Part shown: piece by piece, positions 21,501 through 29,226 of the stretch
Layout of the letters: each line of letters begins with the position of its first letter
How positions within the stretch are numbered: position 1 is the stretch's first letter
NCBI GenBank assembly: GCA_964384335.1
Contig: CAYLKN010000005.1
Span: 1 to 64,000 of the forward strand
Direction: 5' to 3'
Length of the DNA: 64,000 nt
Source of the DNA: JAUICS01 sp964384335
Lineage (GTDB): Bacteria; Pseudomonadota; Alphaproteobacteria; Micavibrionales; Micavibrionaceae
Translations under genes and position numbers: made by a program
The notes under the pieces: model-generated
Databases searched by the model: none
Seen by the model: only the letters and a program-made list of their open reading frames with translations
What the model was told of the DNA's origin: nothing

Positions 21501-22774
21501 GTCGGGGGTTCGCCGGGTCTCATAACGCGGTATATATCTAAAAGCGCCTCTTCCCTGGTATCGCATTTATCGCTTATCAGGGTGTTGCGAATATACGGTC
21601 CGACATTCAGGTGATCGATATTCAGCACGCTGATCTCTTTGATACCAAGATCATCAAAAACCGGCAGATCGTCGGGTGTTATTTCATGGCCGGCTGCAAA
21701 AATAAGCTGGCCGTTTTCATCATTAATGATGTCTGTCGCAAGATAGTTTCCGGTAATATCACTGTCCTGAACAAAAATGCTTTTAAGCCCTTCTTCCTCA
21801 AGCTTTTTCAGTTTGCGCGGAGTCATTTTTGTCCCGGCCTCGACAACAACCTTGCCATCCTTGGCATTCACCAGATCTGAAGAGAGTTTCACACCGCGGT
21901 AACGATCGGCACTGAAAGGCGTTTCCCACCCTTTTTTATTTTTTGCGTATGTAAAACTTGAATAAAAACAGGACAAGATTTCTTCGTTACTCATACCCTG
22001 GACGAAAAGCGGATCAACAGGTTCATCCTTCTCTTCCTGCTGTTTTCTGTGTGCAGCCGTTAACTCAGAATCAAGAGCCCTCAACAGGGTTGTTACCGGG
22101 AGTTTGCGCCTCCGGTCAATACGCACATTAATGTGATCTTTCGCATCAAATTCAAAATCAAGCCATGAACCGCGATAGGGTATAATCCGGGCGGCAAACA
22201 AATACTTTCCCGAAGAGTGAGTCTTCCCGCCGTCATGATCGAAAAACACACCGGGGGATCTGTGCATCTGGGATACAATTACCCGCTCTGTCCCGTTGAC
22301 GATAAACGTACCGTGCTCCGTCATAAGAGGGATATCCACCATGTAGACATCCTGTTCTTTAATATCCCGAATGGAGCGAAGACCTGTATTTTCATCAACA
22401 TCAAAAACAGAAAGCCTGAGCGTAACACGCAAAGGCGCAGAATATGTCATTCCGCGCTGAATACATTCGTCTACATCATACTTCGGATCTTCAAACTCAT
22501 ATTTAACAAAATCAATCTCGGCACGATCCGAAAAATCCTTGATAGGAAAAACGGAAACGAAAACTTCCTGCATGCCGGACATTTCTCTTTGATCGCTTGG
22601 AATACCGGCCTGTAAAAACTGTTCATAAGAGTTTTTCTGAACCTCAATAAGGTTTGGCATATCGCCAACCTCGCGGATATGACCGAAATTACGCCGGACT
22701 CTTTTCTTTGTTGTGAAACTGGTATGCTTGGATTCAGTTGATTGTGTTTTCTTTTTAGCTGCGGCCTGAGACAT
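18542..22774 (-). CDS. rpoB: DNA-directed RNA polymerase subunit beta
   Basis: Beta subunit of RNA polymerase, 1410 aa. The rifampicin-pocket region ([20 protein letters not shown], then [12 protein letters not shown]) is intact apart from conservative family variation. The C-terminal segments [11 protein letters not shown]-type/[20 protein letters not shown] and [23 protein letters not shown]-type regions are conserved. The ATG at 22774 is preceded by GGGAGAAGGAT. An intrinsic terminator and a possible promoter lie between rplL and this gene, so rpoBC may be transcribed both by read-through and on its own. Confidence 0.98.
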   Translation of the reverse strand: [1410 protein letters not shown]

Positions 22775-22864
22775 TCCAGATTATCCTTCTCCCAATATAG
22801 ATTTTCCAATAAATAATGAATTCAAACTGCCACATTTAAGGCTTTTTGATTTCAAAATCAACAC

Positions 22865-22900
22865 GTTATACGTTGTCTTCAAATTGTGTTGCCAACATTT
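22865..22900 (-). promoter_or_regulatory. candidate rpoB promoter
   Basis: On the minus strand, TATAAC (22865-22870) lies about 95 nt before the rpoB start and downstream of the rplL terminator. TTGGCA-like and GGCAAC hexamers sit 17-19 nt further upstream. The -10 match is fair and the -35 weak, so this is only a candidate. Confidence 0.3.
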
Positions 22901-22961
22901 GCCCCGATTTCGCGTAGTGCTTATATCGCGCATTAAATATTATCTGTCAATACCTGTGAAA

Positions 22962-23007
22962 TAAAAAAAGGAACCCGTCTTGCAAAATGCTTTACAAGAC
23001 AGTGTTC
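22962..23007 (-). terminator. intrinsic terminator after rplL
   Basis: Reading the minus strand, GAAC..GTCTTGTAAA pairs with TTTGCAAGAC..GTTC (22971-23007), followed by a run of seven T (22963-22969). It lies about 55 nt past the rplL stop, before rpoB. In E. coli the same position holds a partial attenuator that sets the ribosomal-protein to polymerase ratio; a similar role is inferred here. Confidence 0.8.
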
Positions 23008-23059
23008 GTTTTCCCTAAAGCAGCCCTGGTTAAGGGCAGCCTTGCGGAGATATTGATGA

Positions 23060-23446
23060 TTACTTAAGTTCGACTTTACCGCCCGCAGCCTCGATTTTGG
23101 CTTTGAGCTCTTCAGCCTCTTCCTTGGCCACGCCTTCCTTGACAGGCTTTGGTGCGCCCTCAACAAGGTCTTTGGCTTCTTTCAGACCAAGACCTGTAAT
23201 CGCGCGAACTTCTTTAATTACTGCGATTTTGTTTGAGCCTGCCTCTGCAAGAACAACCTCGAACTCGGTTTGCTCTTCAGCAGCCGCACCGGCTTCACCG
23301 CCTGCACCGCCGACTGCGGCAACAGCAACGGGAGCGGCAGCAGCAGAAACGCCCCATTTATCTTCAAGCATTTTTGAAAGCTCAGCAGCCTCCAAAACGG
23401 TGAGGTTGGATAGATCCTCAACTAGTTTTTCCAAATCAGCAGCCAT
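23060..23446 (-). CDS. rplL: 50S ribosomal protein L7/L12
   Basis: Stalk protein of the large ribosomal subunit, which recruits translation GTPases. The 128-aa protein has the N-terminal dimerisation helix (LEKLVEDLSNLTVLEAAEL), an Ala/Gly-rich hinge at about 38-56, and the C-terminal domain (KIAVIKEVRAITGLGLKEAK). It follows rplJ by 29 bp with an AAAGGAGAGA ribosome site. Confidence 0.98.
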   Translation of the reverse strand: MAADLEKLVEDLSNLTVLEAAELSKMLEDKWGVSAAAAPVAVAAVGGAGGEAGAAAEEQTEFEVVLAEAGSNKIAVIKEVRAITGLGLKEAKDLVEGAPKPVKEGVAKEEAEELKAKIEAAGGKVELK

Positions 23447-23475
23447 ATTGTCTCTCCTTTTTTGTTCAGCCTGTT

Positions 23476-23997
23476 TTAATTGGAACCTGTTTCTCCGTAA
23501 GCTTTGGTCACACCAACAAGCTGCTGGGCCGGCGTCTGAATAACGCGGGCAAGCTTGGAAGCCGGAGCCTGAAGCAGACCAATAATTTTAGCACGGAGTT
23601 CATCAAGCGATGGCAGTTTTGCCAGTTGCTCAATCTGTTTTGCATCAAGAACGGTGGCGCCCATGGCACCACCGATAATGACAAATTTTTCATTATCTTT
23701 TGCGTAATCATTTGCAACTTTTGCGGCAGACACCGGATCTGACGAAGTCGCAACACCTGTCTGGCCTTCGAAAAGATTTTCAATGTTCTCGTAAACCGTT
23801 CCTTTAAGGGCAATTTTAGTTAAAGTATTTTTGGTCACTTTGAACTTGGCGCCCGATTCACCCAGTTTTTTCCTGAGCGCTTCAATTTGCAGAACTGTCA
23901 GGCCCTCAAATTTTGAAACCACAACAATCTCGCTTTCCTCAAATCTGCTGTTGAGGTCTTTTATTTCCTGCTGTTTTCTTTCTTTGCTCAAAGGCAT
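23476..23997 (-). CDS. rplJ: 50S ribosomal protein L10
   Basis: Base of the L7/L12 stalk and, in many bacteria, the repressor of its own operon through the mRNA leader. The 173-aa protein begins MPLSKERKQQEIKDL and has the typical LRKKLGESGAKFKVTKNTL segment and a C-terminal helix that binds L12 dimers. CGGAGA lies 8 nt before the ATG. Its leader carries a probable L10-binding structure with a terminator. Confidence 0.98.
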   Translation of the reverse strand: MPLSKERKQQEIKDLNSRFEESEIVVVSKFEGLTVLQIEALRKKLGESGAKFKVTKNTLTKIALKGTVYENIENLFEGQTGVATSSDPVSAAKVANDYAKDNEKFVIIGGAMGATVLDAKQIEQLAKLPSLDELRAKIIGLLQAPASKLARVIQTPAQQLVGVTKAYGETGSN

Positions 23998-24020
23998 TTT
24001 TATTCTCCGAAATTATTCCA

Positions 24021-24149
24021 ATAAAAAAGGATGCCAAATGCATCCTGTCCAAAACAATAAGCGCCCGGAACTAATCCGATAAATTCATTTATGCTTACGT
24101 CTATGCAGGGTTTATTACACTTTAAAGAGATACCTGCAGTCCTGGACAG
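24021..24149 (-). promoter_or_regulatory. L10 leader with intrinsic terminator (rplJL attenuator)
   Basis: In the rplJ leader, CTGTCC (24144-24149 complement) can pair with GGACAG (24045-24050 complement), closing a domain of about 105 nt. Inside, TGCAGG pairs with CCTGCA and is followed by TAGACG, resembling the conserved core of L10 leaders that bind the L10-(L12)4 complex. Directly after the closing stem, GGATGC and GCATCC (24029-24045) form a hairpin followed by TTTTTT (24023-24028), an intrinsic terminator about 25 nt before the rplJ start. I infer transcription attenuation by L10. Two TTGACA hexamers on the minus strand (24180-24185 and 24201-24206) mark the likely promoter zone. Confidence 0.7.
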
Positions 24150-24242
24150 TAAGGGAGGGGTATTACCAAAAGAAAAAAATGTCAAGACAATTTTTATGTA
24201 TGTCAAAAATTTTCTTCGTGGCGCGTATCACTTGTTCTCAAT

Positions 24243-24264
24243 TTTCGTCAATATATTGACGAAA
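24243..24264. promoter_or_regulatory. perfect 22-bp palindrome, candidate operator
   Basis: The half-site TTTCGTCAATA at 24243-24253 is followed at once by its exact complement TATTGACGAAA. It lies between the rplJ leader/promoter zone on the minus strand and a TTGACA promoter on the plus strand for a small winged-helix-like gene. Its symmetry and placement suggest binding by a dimeric regulator, possibly that gene's own product. Confidence 0.6.
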
Positions 24265-24269
24265 TAGTC

Positions 24270-24298
24270 TTGACAACACACAATATATAGATGAGAAT
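24270..24298 (+). promoter_or_regulatory. candidate promoter for the 76-aa gene
   Basis: A consensus TTGACA (24270-24275) is followed after 17 bp by GAGAAT (24293-24298), a four-of-six match to TATAAT. Transcription would start just before the ATG preferred for the small gene. The palindrome at 24243-24264 ends five bases upstream of the -35 box. Confidence 0.45.
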
Positions 24299-24326
24299 GA
24301 TTTGCAACATCAATATGGAGTTCCCC

Positions 24327-24557
24327 ATGCTAAATCATCTTCTTGACCTCAACTTATATTTTCCCTTCCCTGAAAACGCCCTGTACGAAGAGGACCTTAT
24401 ATCACAATTCGGTCTTGAGAAAGTCAACTCGGCCATTAAAGACGGCTATCTCGAGCATGCCTGGATACCCTGTGCCACCGGACGGCGGCGATGCGTGATC
24501 AAACTGTCTGAAAAAGGCATAAAACAGGCATCCGGCTTTGCCGAGACGCGTCACTGA
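24327..24557 (+). CDS. small winged-helix-like hypothetical protein (76 aa)
   Basis: Start chosen at 24327 (MLNHLLDLN), which has GGAG 8 nt upstream; in-frame ATGs also occur at 24291, 24297 and 24315. The segment EEDLISQFGLEKVNSAIKDG is followed by two strands around ATGRRRCVIKLSEKG. This helix-turn-helix plus wing layout resembles small wHTH DNA-binding proteins, but I cannot assign a family. A perfect palindrome and promoter lie just upstream, fitting autoregulation. The 3' end overlaps the convergent ELM1 gene by 7 bp. Confidence 0.65.
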   Translation: MLNHLLDLNLYFPFPENALYEEDLISQFGLEKVNSAIKDGYLEHAWIPCATGRRRCVIKLSEKGIKQASGFAETRH

Positions 24558-25522
24558 CCGGGATCGCATTCAAGACCGGGAAATCGTTCGCATATTTTCC
24601 GCGCAACTTTGCTAGAATCATTAAGCGGAGTATATGTTCTGTTCTCCAGAATGCCTTCAAAAGGAAGGCAGGCATTCCGGTTTTCCAGGTGTTTGTGAAA
24701 ATTTTCCAGTCTTTTTGATCCCCTGCCTGGCACGGCCAGCCTGTAAACCGGCTTGCCCGTTGTGCATGCATCTGAAAGCATTGAAACACTGTCTCCGGTA
24801 ACCAGTATAAAATCGGCCCAGGCCAGAAAGGCAAAGTAAGGATTACGTCCCTCTCCATCCCACATAAAACAATTTGTATTCGTCGTGAAGTAGGCTTTGA
24901 GAACGGCCCTGACATCCTCTCCCGATCGCCGTGAAGCCGTCATCATCAGAGAGCATCCATAATCCCGCCGTAATGATTCCAAACTGGTAACAAGATTTTT
25001 CGCCCAGGTTTTATCAGGTTTGTATGCCTTGCTTTTGCCGCCGATCATAACTGCAACTTTCGGTCCGGGCAACGCACCCAGAGTTTTAACAAAAAGACCA
25101 CCTTCCTCCTTGAGTTTTTCACTGGTAATTCTGTTTGGGGCACCGCATGTCACAATAACGTTCTCTCCCCTTGGACTGTCGTGATGCGGTACGGCAACAA
25201 GATCAAAGCAGCCCGGATGTATTCGGGGATTCTGAAGCTGGACCGTAAATGTTTTTCCTTTACTCTGTTTCTTTATATAAAGCGATGCGGGAACACTTTT
25301 CCGGCCGGCCGCAATCAGAAGATCAGGCCACGGGGGCTTTAGATCAGGTATAAATGAAAACGAGACAGTTTTTAAAACCTGTGGCGGCAGTATGTTCCAC
25401 GGAAATCGTAACCCGACCCTTTTGATATCTGGATTCACGCCCAGTGCCTCGGCAACACCCAGACACTGATTTTCTGTTCCGGCAATTCCTTCGGTTAAAA
25501 TCCATGAGGTTAAAGAATACAT
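24551..25522 (-). CDS. ELM1/GtrOC1-family protein
   Basis: A 323-aa protein of the family named after the plant mitochondrial-fission factor ELM1 (formerly DUF1022), which has a glycosyltransferase-B-like fold. Diagnostic segments are the N-terminal LTEGIAGTENQCLGVAEALG, VAVMIGGKSKAYK, and DFILVTGDSVSMLSDACTTGKPVYRL near a probable nucleotide-sugar pocket. Bacterial members may act on envelope glycans; the substrate is unknown. No signal peptide. It is a single gene with an AT-rich upstream region shared with the divergent Lrp-type regulator. Confidence 0.85.
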   Translation of the reverse strand: MYSLTSWILTEGIAGTENQCLGVAEALGVNPDIKRVGLRFPWNILPPQVLKTVSFSFIPDLKPPWPDLLIAAGRKSVPASLYIKKQSKGKTFTVQLQNPRIHPGCFDLVAVPHHDSPRGENVIVTCGAPNRITSEKLKEEGGLFVKTLGALPGPKVAVMIGGKSKAYKPDKTWAKNLVTSLESLRRDYGCSLMMTASRRSGEDVRAVLKAYFTTNTNCFMWDGEGRNPYFAFLAWADFILVTGDSVSMLSDACTTGKPVYRLAVPGRGSKRLENFHKHLENRNACLPFEGILENRTYTPLNDSSKVARKICERFPGLECDPGQ

Positions 25523-25704
25523 ATTGATTTTCTAATATATTTACATTTTAGTATTGTTGTTTGTTTATTTGTATATCATGTTTTTGGAAATTATATATTT
25601 TACGAAAGTACTTGCCTAAGATCTTCATAATCTTTATATCAGAACTGAATAAATCAAATAACCTATTATTATAAAATAAAAAAAATAAAGGATAGAGAAG
25701 GGTA

Positions 25705-26181
25705 ATGCGTCGGGTCAAGCTGGATAAAATCGATTTAAGAATTCTGAAAGATCTTCAGGAAAACGGAAGAATTACAAATGCCAGACTTGCCCGTAATGCG
25801 GGAATTTCCGCACCGCCTTGTCTAAGGCGTGTAAAGGCCCTGGAAGAATCCGGATATATTAAAGGATACAGCGCCGAGGTGGATTGCGGCATGCTCGGGT
25901 ATAACGTTACCGTTTGGGCGATGGTAACATTGAAAAGTCAGAATGACTCCGATCTGAAAGAATTCGAACAATGGATTTCAAAATGGGATTCTATCCGTGA
26001 ATGTTACATGATTTCAGGCGAAATCGATTTTCTTCTAAAAATACTAGCAAGAGACTGGGACAGCTATCAACAGTTTCTGACCGATCACCTTACATCGGCA
26101 CCGCATGTCGGCAAGGTGAAATCATCCCTTGCCATACGTCCAACAAAAATGAAGGCCGGGGCACCCATACAGGTTGATTAA
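25705..26181 (+). CDS. Lrp/AsnC family transcriptional regulator
   Basis: A 158-aa feast/famine regulator. The N-terminal helix-turn-helix (LDKIDLRILKDLQENGRITNARLARNAGISAPPCLRRVKALEE, residues 6-50) joins a C-terminal ligand-binding RAM domain (about 70-150) with the usual ECYMISGEIDFLLKILARD. The SD AGAAGG is close to the ATG at 25705. The AT-rich leader (25523-25704) shared with the ELM1 gene may hold its operators. The effector amino acid cannot be told. Convergent with purB. Confidence 0.93.
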   Translation: MRRVKLDKIDLRILKDLQENGRITNARLARNAGISAPPCLRRVKALEESGYIKGYSAEVDCGMLGYNVTVWAMVTLKSQNDSDLKEFEQWISKWDSIRECYMISGEIDFLLKILARDWDSYQQFLTDHLTSAPHVGKVKSSLAIRPTKMKAGAPIQVD

Positions 26182-26208
26182 CCTCAAAAATGCTTAAGCT
26201 CTGCTTGT

Positions 26209-27516
26209 TTAAGACGATTTGAAAAGGCGGTTGAATACGACATCCATGTTTTTTAAATAGGCTTGCGGATCGAAGATTTTGTCAAGGATTTCAGCGGAAA
26301 GATTATCCCTGACTTCCGGATCCTCGGAAAGAAGCTCCTTAAAGGTTACCTTCCCAATGTTATCCCACACTTTCATGGCATTTCTTTGAACGATTTTATA
26401 CGCATCCTCCCTCGTAATTCCGGCTTGTGTCAGACCCAGAAGTGTCTTCTGGGAGTAAACAAGCCCTCCCAGGCGATCCAGATTGGCTTGCATTGCCTCC
26501 GGATAAACCACCAGCTTTTCGATCACGCCGGCTAGTCTGGCCAGTGCGAAATCAAGTGTCACAAGGCAATCGGGCAAAACGGTTCTTTCGACCGAGGAAT
26601 GGGAAATATCCCTTTCATGCCACAGTGCCACATTCTCAAGTGCAGGAATAACTGCCGAACGGACAACGCGTGCAAGACCTGTCAGATTTTCGGTCAGAAC
26701 CGGATTGCGTTTATGCGGCATGGCCGAGGACCCTTTCTGGCCGGGCGCAAAATACTCTTCCGCCTCCCTGACCTCCGTCCGCTGAAGATGACGAATCTCA
26801 ACCGCCAGATTCTCGACAGAAGATGCAATAATACCAAGAACAGATACAAAATAGGCGTGTCTGTCCCGCGGTATAATCTGTGTCGAAACGCTTTCCACAT
26901 TCAGGCCAAGCTTTTCGGCGACATAGGCTTCAACCGCAGGATCAATGGTCGCATATGTGCCAACAGCTCCGGATATGGCGCATACTGCAATATCCGCACG
27001 TGCGGCCCGGAGCCTTTCCAGACCACGTGTAAAAGCGGCATAATGACCGGCAAGTTTAAGGCCGAAAGTGGTCGGTTCAGCGTGAATACCATGGGAACGG
27101 CCGACACATAATGTGTGTTTATGCTCGAATGCGCGTTTTTTAAGGGCTTCCTGCAAGCGTTCAAGATCTTTTATTAAAAGATCTGCAGATTGTTTCATCT
27201 GAACCGCCATCGCCGTATCCAGAACATCCGAGGATGTCATGCCCTGATGTACATACTTTGAGTCATCGGGACCAATGTATTCTGCGACAGACGTCAGAAA
27301 CGCAATGACGTCATGCTTGACTTCTTTTTCAATTTCATCAATACGGCAGACATCAAAATTGCCCTTTTTGCGCAAGGTTTCGGGTACGCTCTGCGGGATA
27401 ATGCCAAGCTCTGCCATTTTCTCGCATGCCAGGGTTTCGATCTCGAGCCAGATACGGAACTTATTTTCAGGCTCCCAGATTTTGACCATTTCCTGACGGG
27501 AATAACGGGGAATCAT
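26209..27516 (-). CDS. purB: adenylosuccinate lyase
   Basis: Acts twice in purine synthesis, cleaving SAICAR and adenylosuccinate with release of fumarate. The 435-aa protein has the superfamily signature GSSAMPHKRNP, the catalytic-His region GRSHGIHAEPTTFG and VHQGMTSSDVLDTA. GGAGGT precedes the ATG at 27516. It stands alone, with no other pur gene nearby, though guaC elsewhere in the window also feeds the IMP pool. Confidence 0.98.
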   Translation of the reverse strand: MIPRYSRQEMVKIWEPENKFRIWLEIETLACEKMAELGIIPQSVPETLRKKGNFDVCRIDEIEKEVKHDVIAFLTSVAEYIGPDDSKYVHQGMTSSDVLDTAMAVQMKQSADLLIKDLERLQEALKKRAFEHKHTLCVGRSHGIHAEPTTFGLKLAGHYAAFTRGLERLRAARADIAVCAISGAVGTYATIDPAVEAYVAEKLGLNVESVSTQIIPRDRHAYFVSVLGIIASSVENLAVEIRHLQRTEVREAEEYFAPGQKGSSAMPHKRNPVLTENLTGLARVVRSAVIPALENVALWHERDISHSSVERTVLPDCLVTLDFALARLAGVIEKLVVYPEAMQANLDRLGGLVYSQKTLLGLTQAGITREDAYKIVQRNAMKVWDNIGKVTFKELLSEDPEVRDNLSAEILDKIFDPQAYLKNMDVVFNRLFKSS

Positions 27517-27552
27517 TCAAACCTCCAAATATACGGCACTTGTTTTTATGCG

Positions 27553-29223
27553 TTACTCAATTGACTCAAAAGATGTAAAAAGATCTTTGAGTTTTTGTTC
27601 CATACGGCGTGCATTATAAGCCGCATCAATATCATCGATCAGGGGCTTCGCTTTTTCTAAGGCTTGGTCGTCAAGTGATTGCAGTGTGTTCAGGGCGGCC
27701 TGGTAATCAGATTTGTTAAGGTCTTGTTTTGCCCGGTTTATTATTTTCTGCGTTTGTGTTCCTGTAATAAGCTCACCGTTCTTTTCGACGGTCAGTATCG
27801 CATTCAGTGATGCCTGTGCCTTGTCTTTCAACGTTTGTCCCTCTTGCTGCAAAGACGCATTCACAATTTCCTCACGCATGTCTTCAAGCTTTTGAAGAAT
27901 CCTATCGGACGTATTTACACCTTGCGATGCGACAGGTTCAAGAGACTCTGCCAGTGTATTCAGCTCACCGTCCATATTTCCGCCGAATTGTCTTATAACG
28001 GCAAGTGCGTGTTCAAAGGGCTGTCCGTTTCGGACAGAGGCGGTATATTGTGCAGCCGCAGCGGATAAGGCCGCACGGTCAAAATCCTGCGGACTGATCC
28101 CTTTAAAGACTTCGGAAACCGGGCCTGTCGCCTGCTGAATTGTCTGGCTAAAATTATCCGTCCCGTTACCCTGCTGTGTCAGGGAATCAAGTTCACGGAG
28201 AGCGCCTGACAAGGCATTCCGGCCGCTTTCGGTTAACGCCATGGTTTGAAAACGGGCATATAAATCCGTATCATTCCCCTCAGGTGCCTGAGCGCCCGTC
28301 AGATCACCAACGATCTCATCCATACGCATTTCAAGTGAGCCCAGTCTTTCGGTAAGCTCCTGCGCTTCAGGTACGAGCGTATTGTTCCGCAACTTCTCCT
28401 CAAAATCCTCTCGAAGCCTGTTTGCACGGTCCTGAAGGTTTTTGACAGTCGTGTCCAGCCTGGATGTCTGATCCTTCAGACTGTTGAGGCTCTCACTCAG
28501 ATTTCCGGGGACAAGACCCTTGAATCCTGACGGATCAATTTTCTCTACTTCCTGTATGCGCCCTTCAAGATTTGTGACTTCGGTTTCAAGCGATTCAAGC
28601 CTGTAAACATTTCTGTCAATCGTACTGATGTAGTCTTCCGCCTTTGGCATGATGTAATAAATTCCAGCTGCGGCTATTAAAAGAAACAGAATCAAGGAAA
28701 TCCAGAAACTTATGAAAACGATTTTCCAGTCGCTTGCGGGCTTCCCTTTTCGAACTGGTTTTGAAGCCTGTGTCCGGACATTCTCCTCACCCGTGTTATA
28801 ATCCGCATTCCGGGAAGATATCCCAGAATTTCCGGTTTCCGGTGATCCGGAAAGGTTATCCGGGTTGCCTGAATTTGCAAATTCCTGCTTTTCCCCGGAA
28901 TATGATTGTACATCCGGCTTCAAAACATTCGGGATTTTATTCATATCAATGTCGCCGGAACCTGTATTCTGGTTATTGTCAGATTCGTCAGGCTTCTCAT
29001 TACCGGAATCCTCAAGCAGATCATCCAGCTTAATATTTTCCTCACCTGCGCGCTTTACAATCAGTTCGCGCCGGCTGCCCGGAATCACGCCGCGCTTGTT
29101 CCATCCCTGAACAGTGGTTGCAGGCACATCAATAATGCGTGCCATTGGACGAATGCCCCCAAAGCGTTCAATGATGCTGCGCGCATTTTCAATACTTCCC
29201 GAATTGTTCTTTTGCGATGTCAT
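27553..29223 (-). CDS. Mic60/mitofilin-like membrane protein with N-terminal HTH
   Basis: A 556-aa protein in the place where Alphaproteobacteria carry the Mic60 (mitofilin) homologue, directly after hemD. Layout: residues 13-55 form a helix-turn-helix-like domain (IIERFGGIRPMARIIDVPATTVQGWNKRGVIPGSRR, as in small YdaS/Cro or carph-isopro domains); 70-165 is a polar, disordered linker; 168-191 a single membrane helix; 200-320 coiled coil; 330-556 a helical region ending in a mitofilin-like segment (AKQDLNKSDYQAALNTLQSLDDQALEKAKPLIDDI). Mic60 shapes membrane invaginations. The cytosolic HTH is unexpected and could bind DNA or protein. Three bases separate it from hemD. Confidence 0.75.
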   Translation of the reverse strand: MTSQKNNSGSIENARSIIERFGGIRPMARIIDVPATTVQGWNKRGVIPGSRRELIVKRAGEENIKLDDLLEDSGNEKPDESDNNQNTGSGDIDMNKIPNVLKPDVQSYSGEKQEFANSGNPDNLSGSPETGNSGISSRNADYNTGEENVRTQASKPVRKGKPASDWKIVFISFWISLILFLLIAAAGIYYIMPKAEDYISTIDRNVYRLESLETEVTNLEGRIQEVEKIDPSGFKGLVPGNLSESLNSLKDQTSRLDTTVKNLQDRANRLREDFEEKLRNNTLVPEAQELTERLGSLEMRMDEIVGDLTGAQAPEGNDTDLYARFQTMALTESGRNALSGALRELDSLTQQGNGTDNFSQTIQQATGPVSEVFKGISPQDFDRAALSAAAAQYTASVRNGQPFEHALAVIRQFGGNMDGELNTLAESLEPVASQGVNTSDRILQKLEDMREEIVNASLQQEGQTLKDKAQASLNAILTVEKNGELITGTQTQKIINRAKQDLNKSDYQAALNTLQSLDDQALEKAKPLIDDIDAAYNARRMEQKLKDLFTSFESIE

Positions 29224-29226
29224 ATT

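Noticed and set aside
25523..25704. AT-rich gap as a replication origin
   Set aside because: No DnaA-box cluster or origin-linked gene is visible; AT richness between divergent promoters is sufficient explanation.
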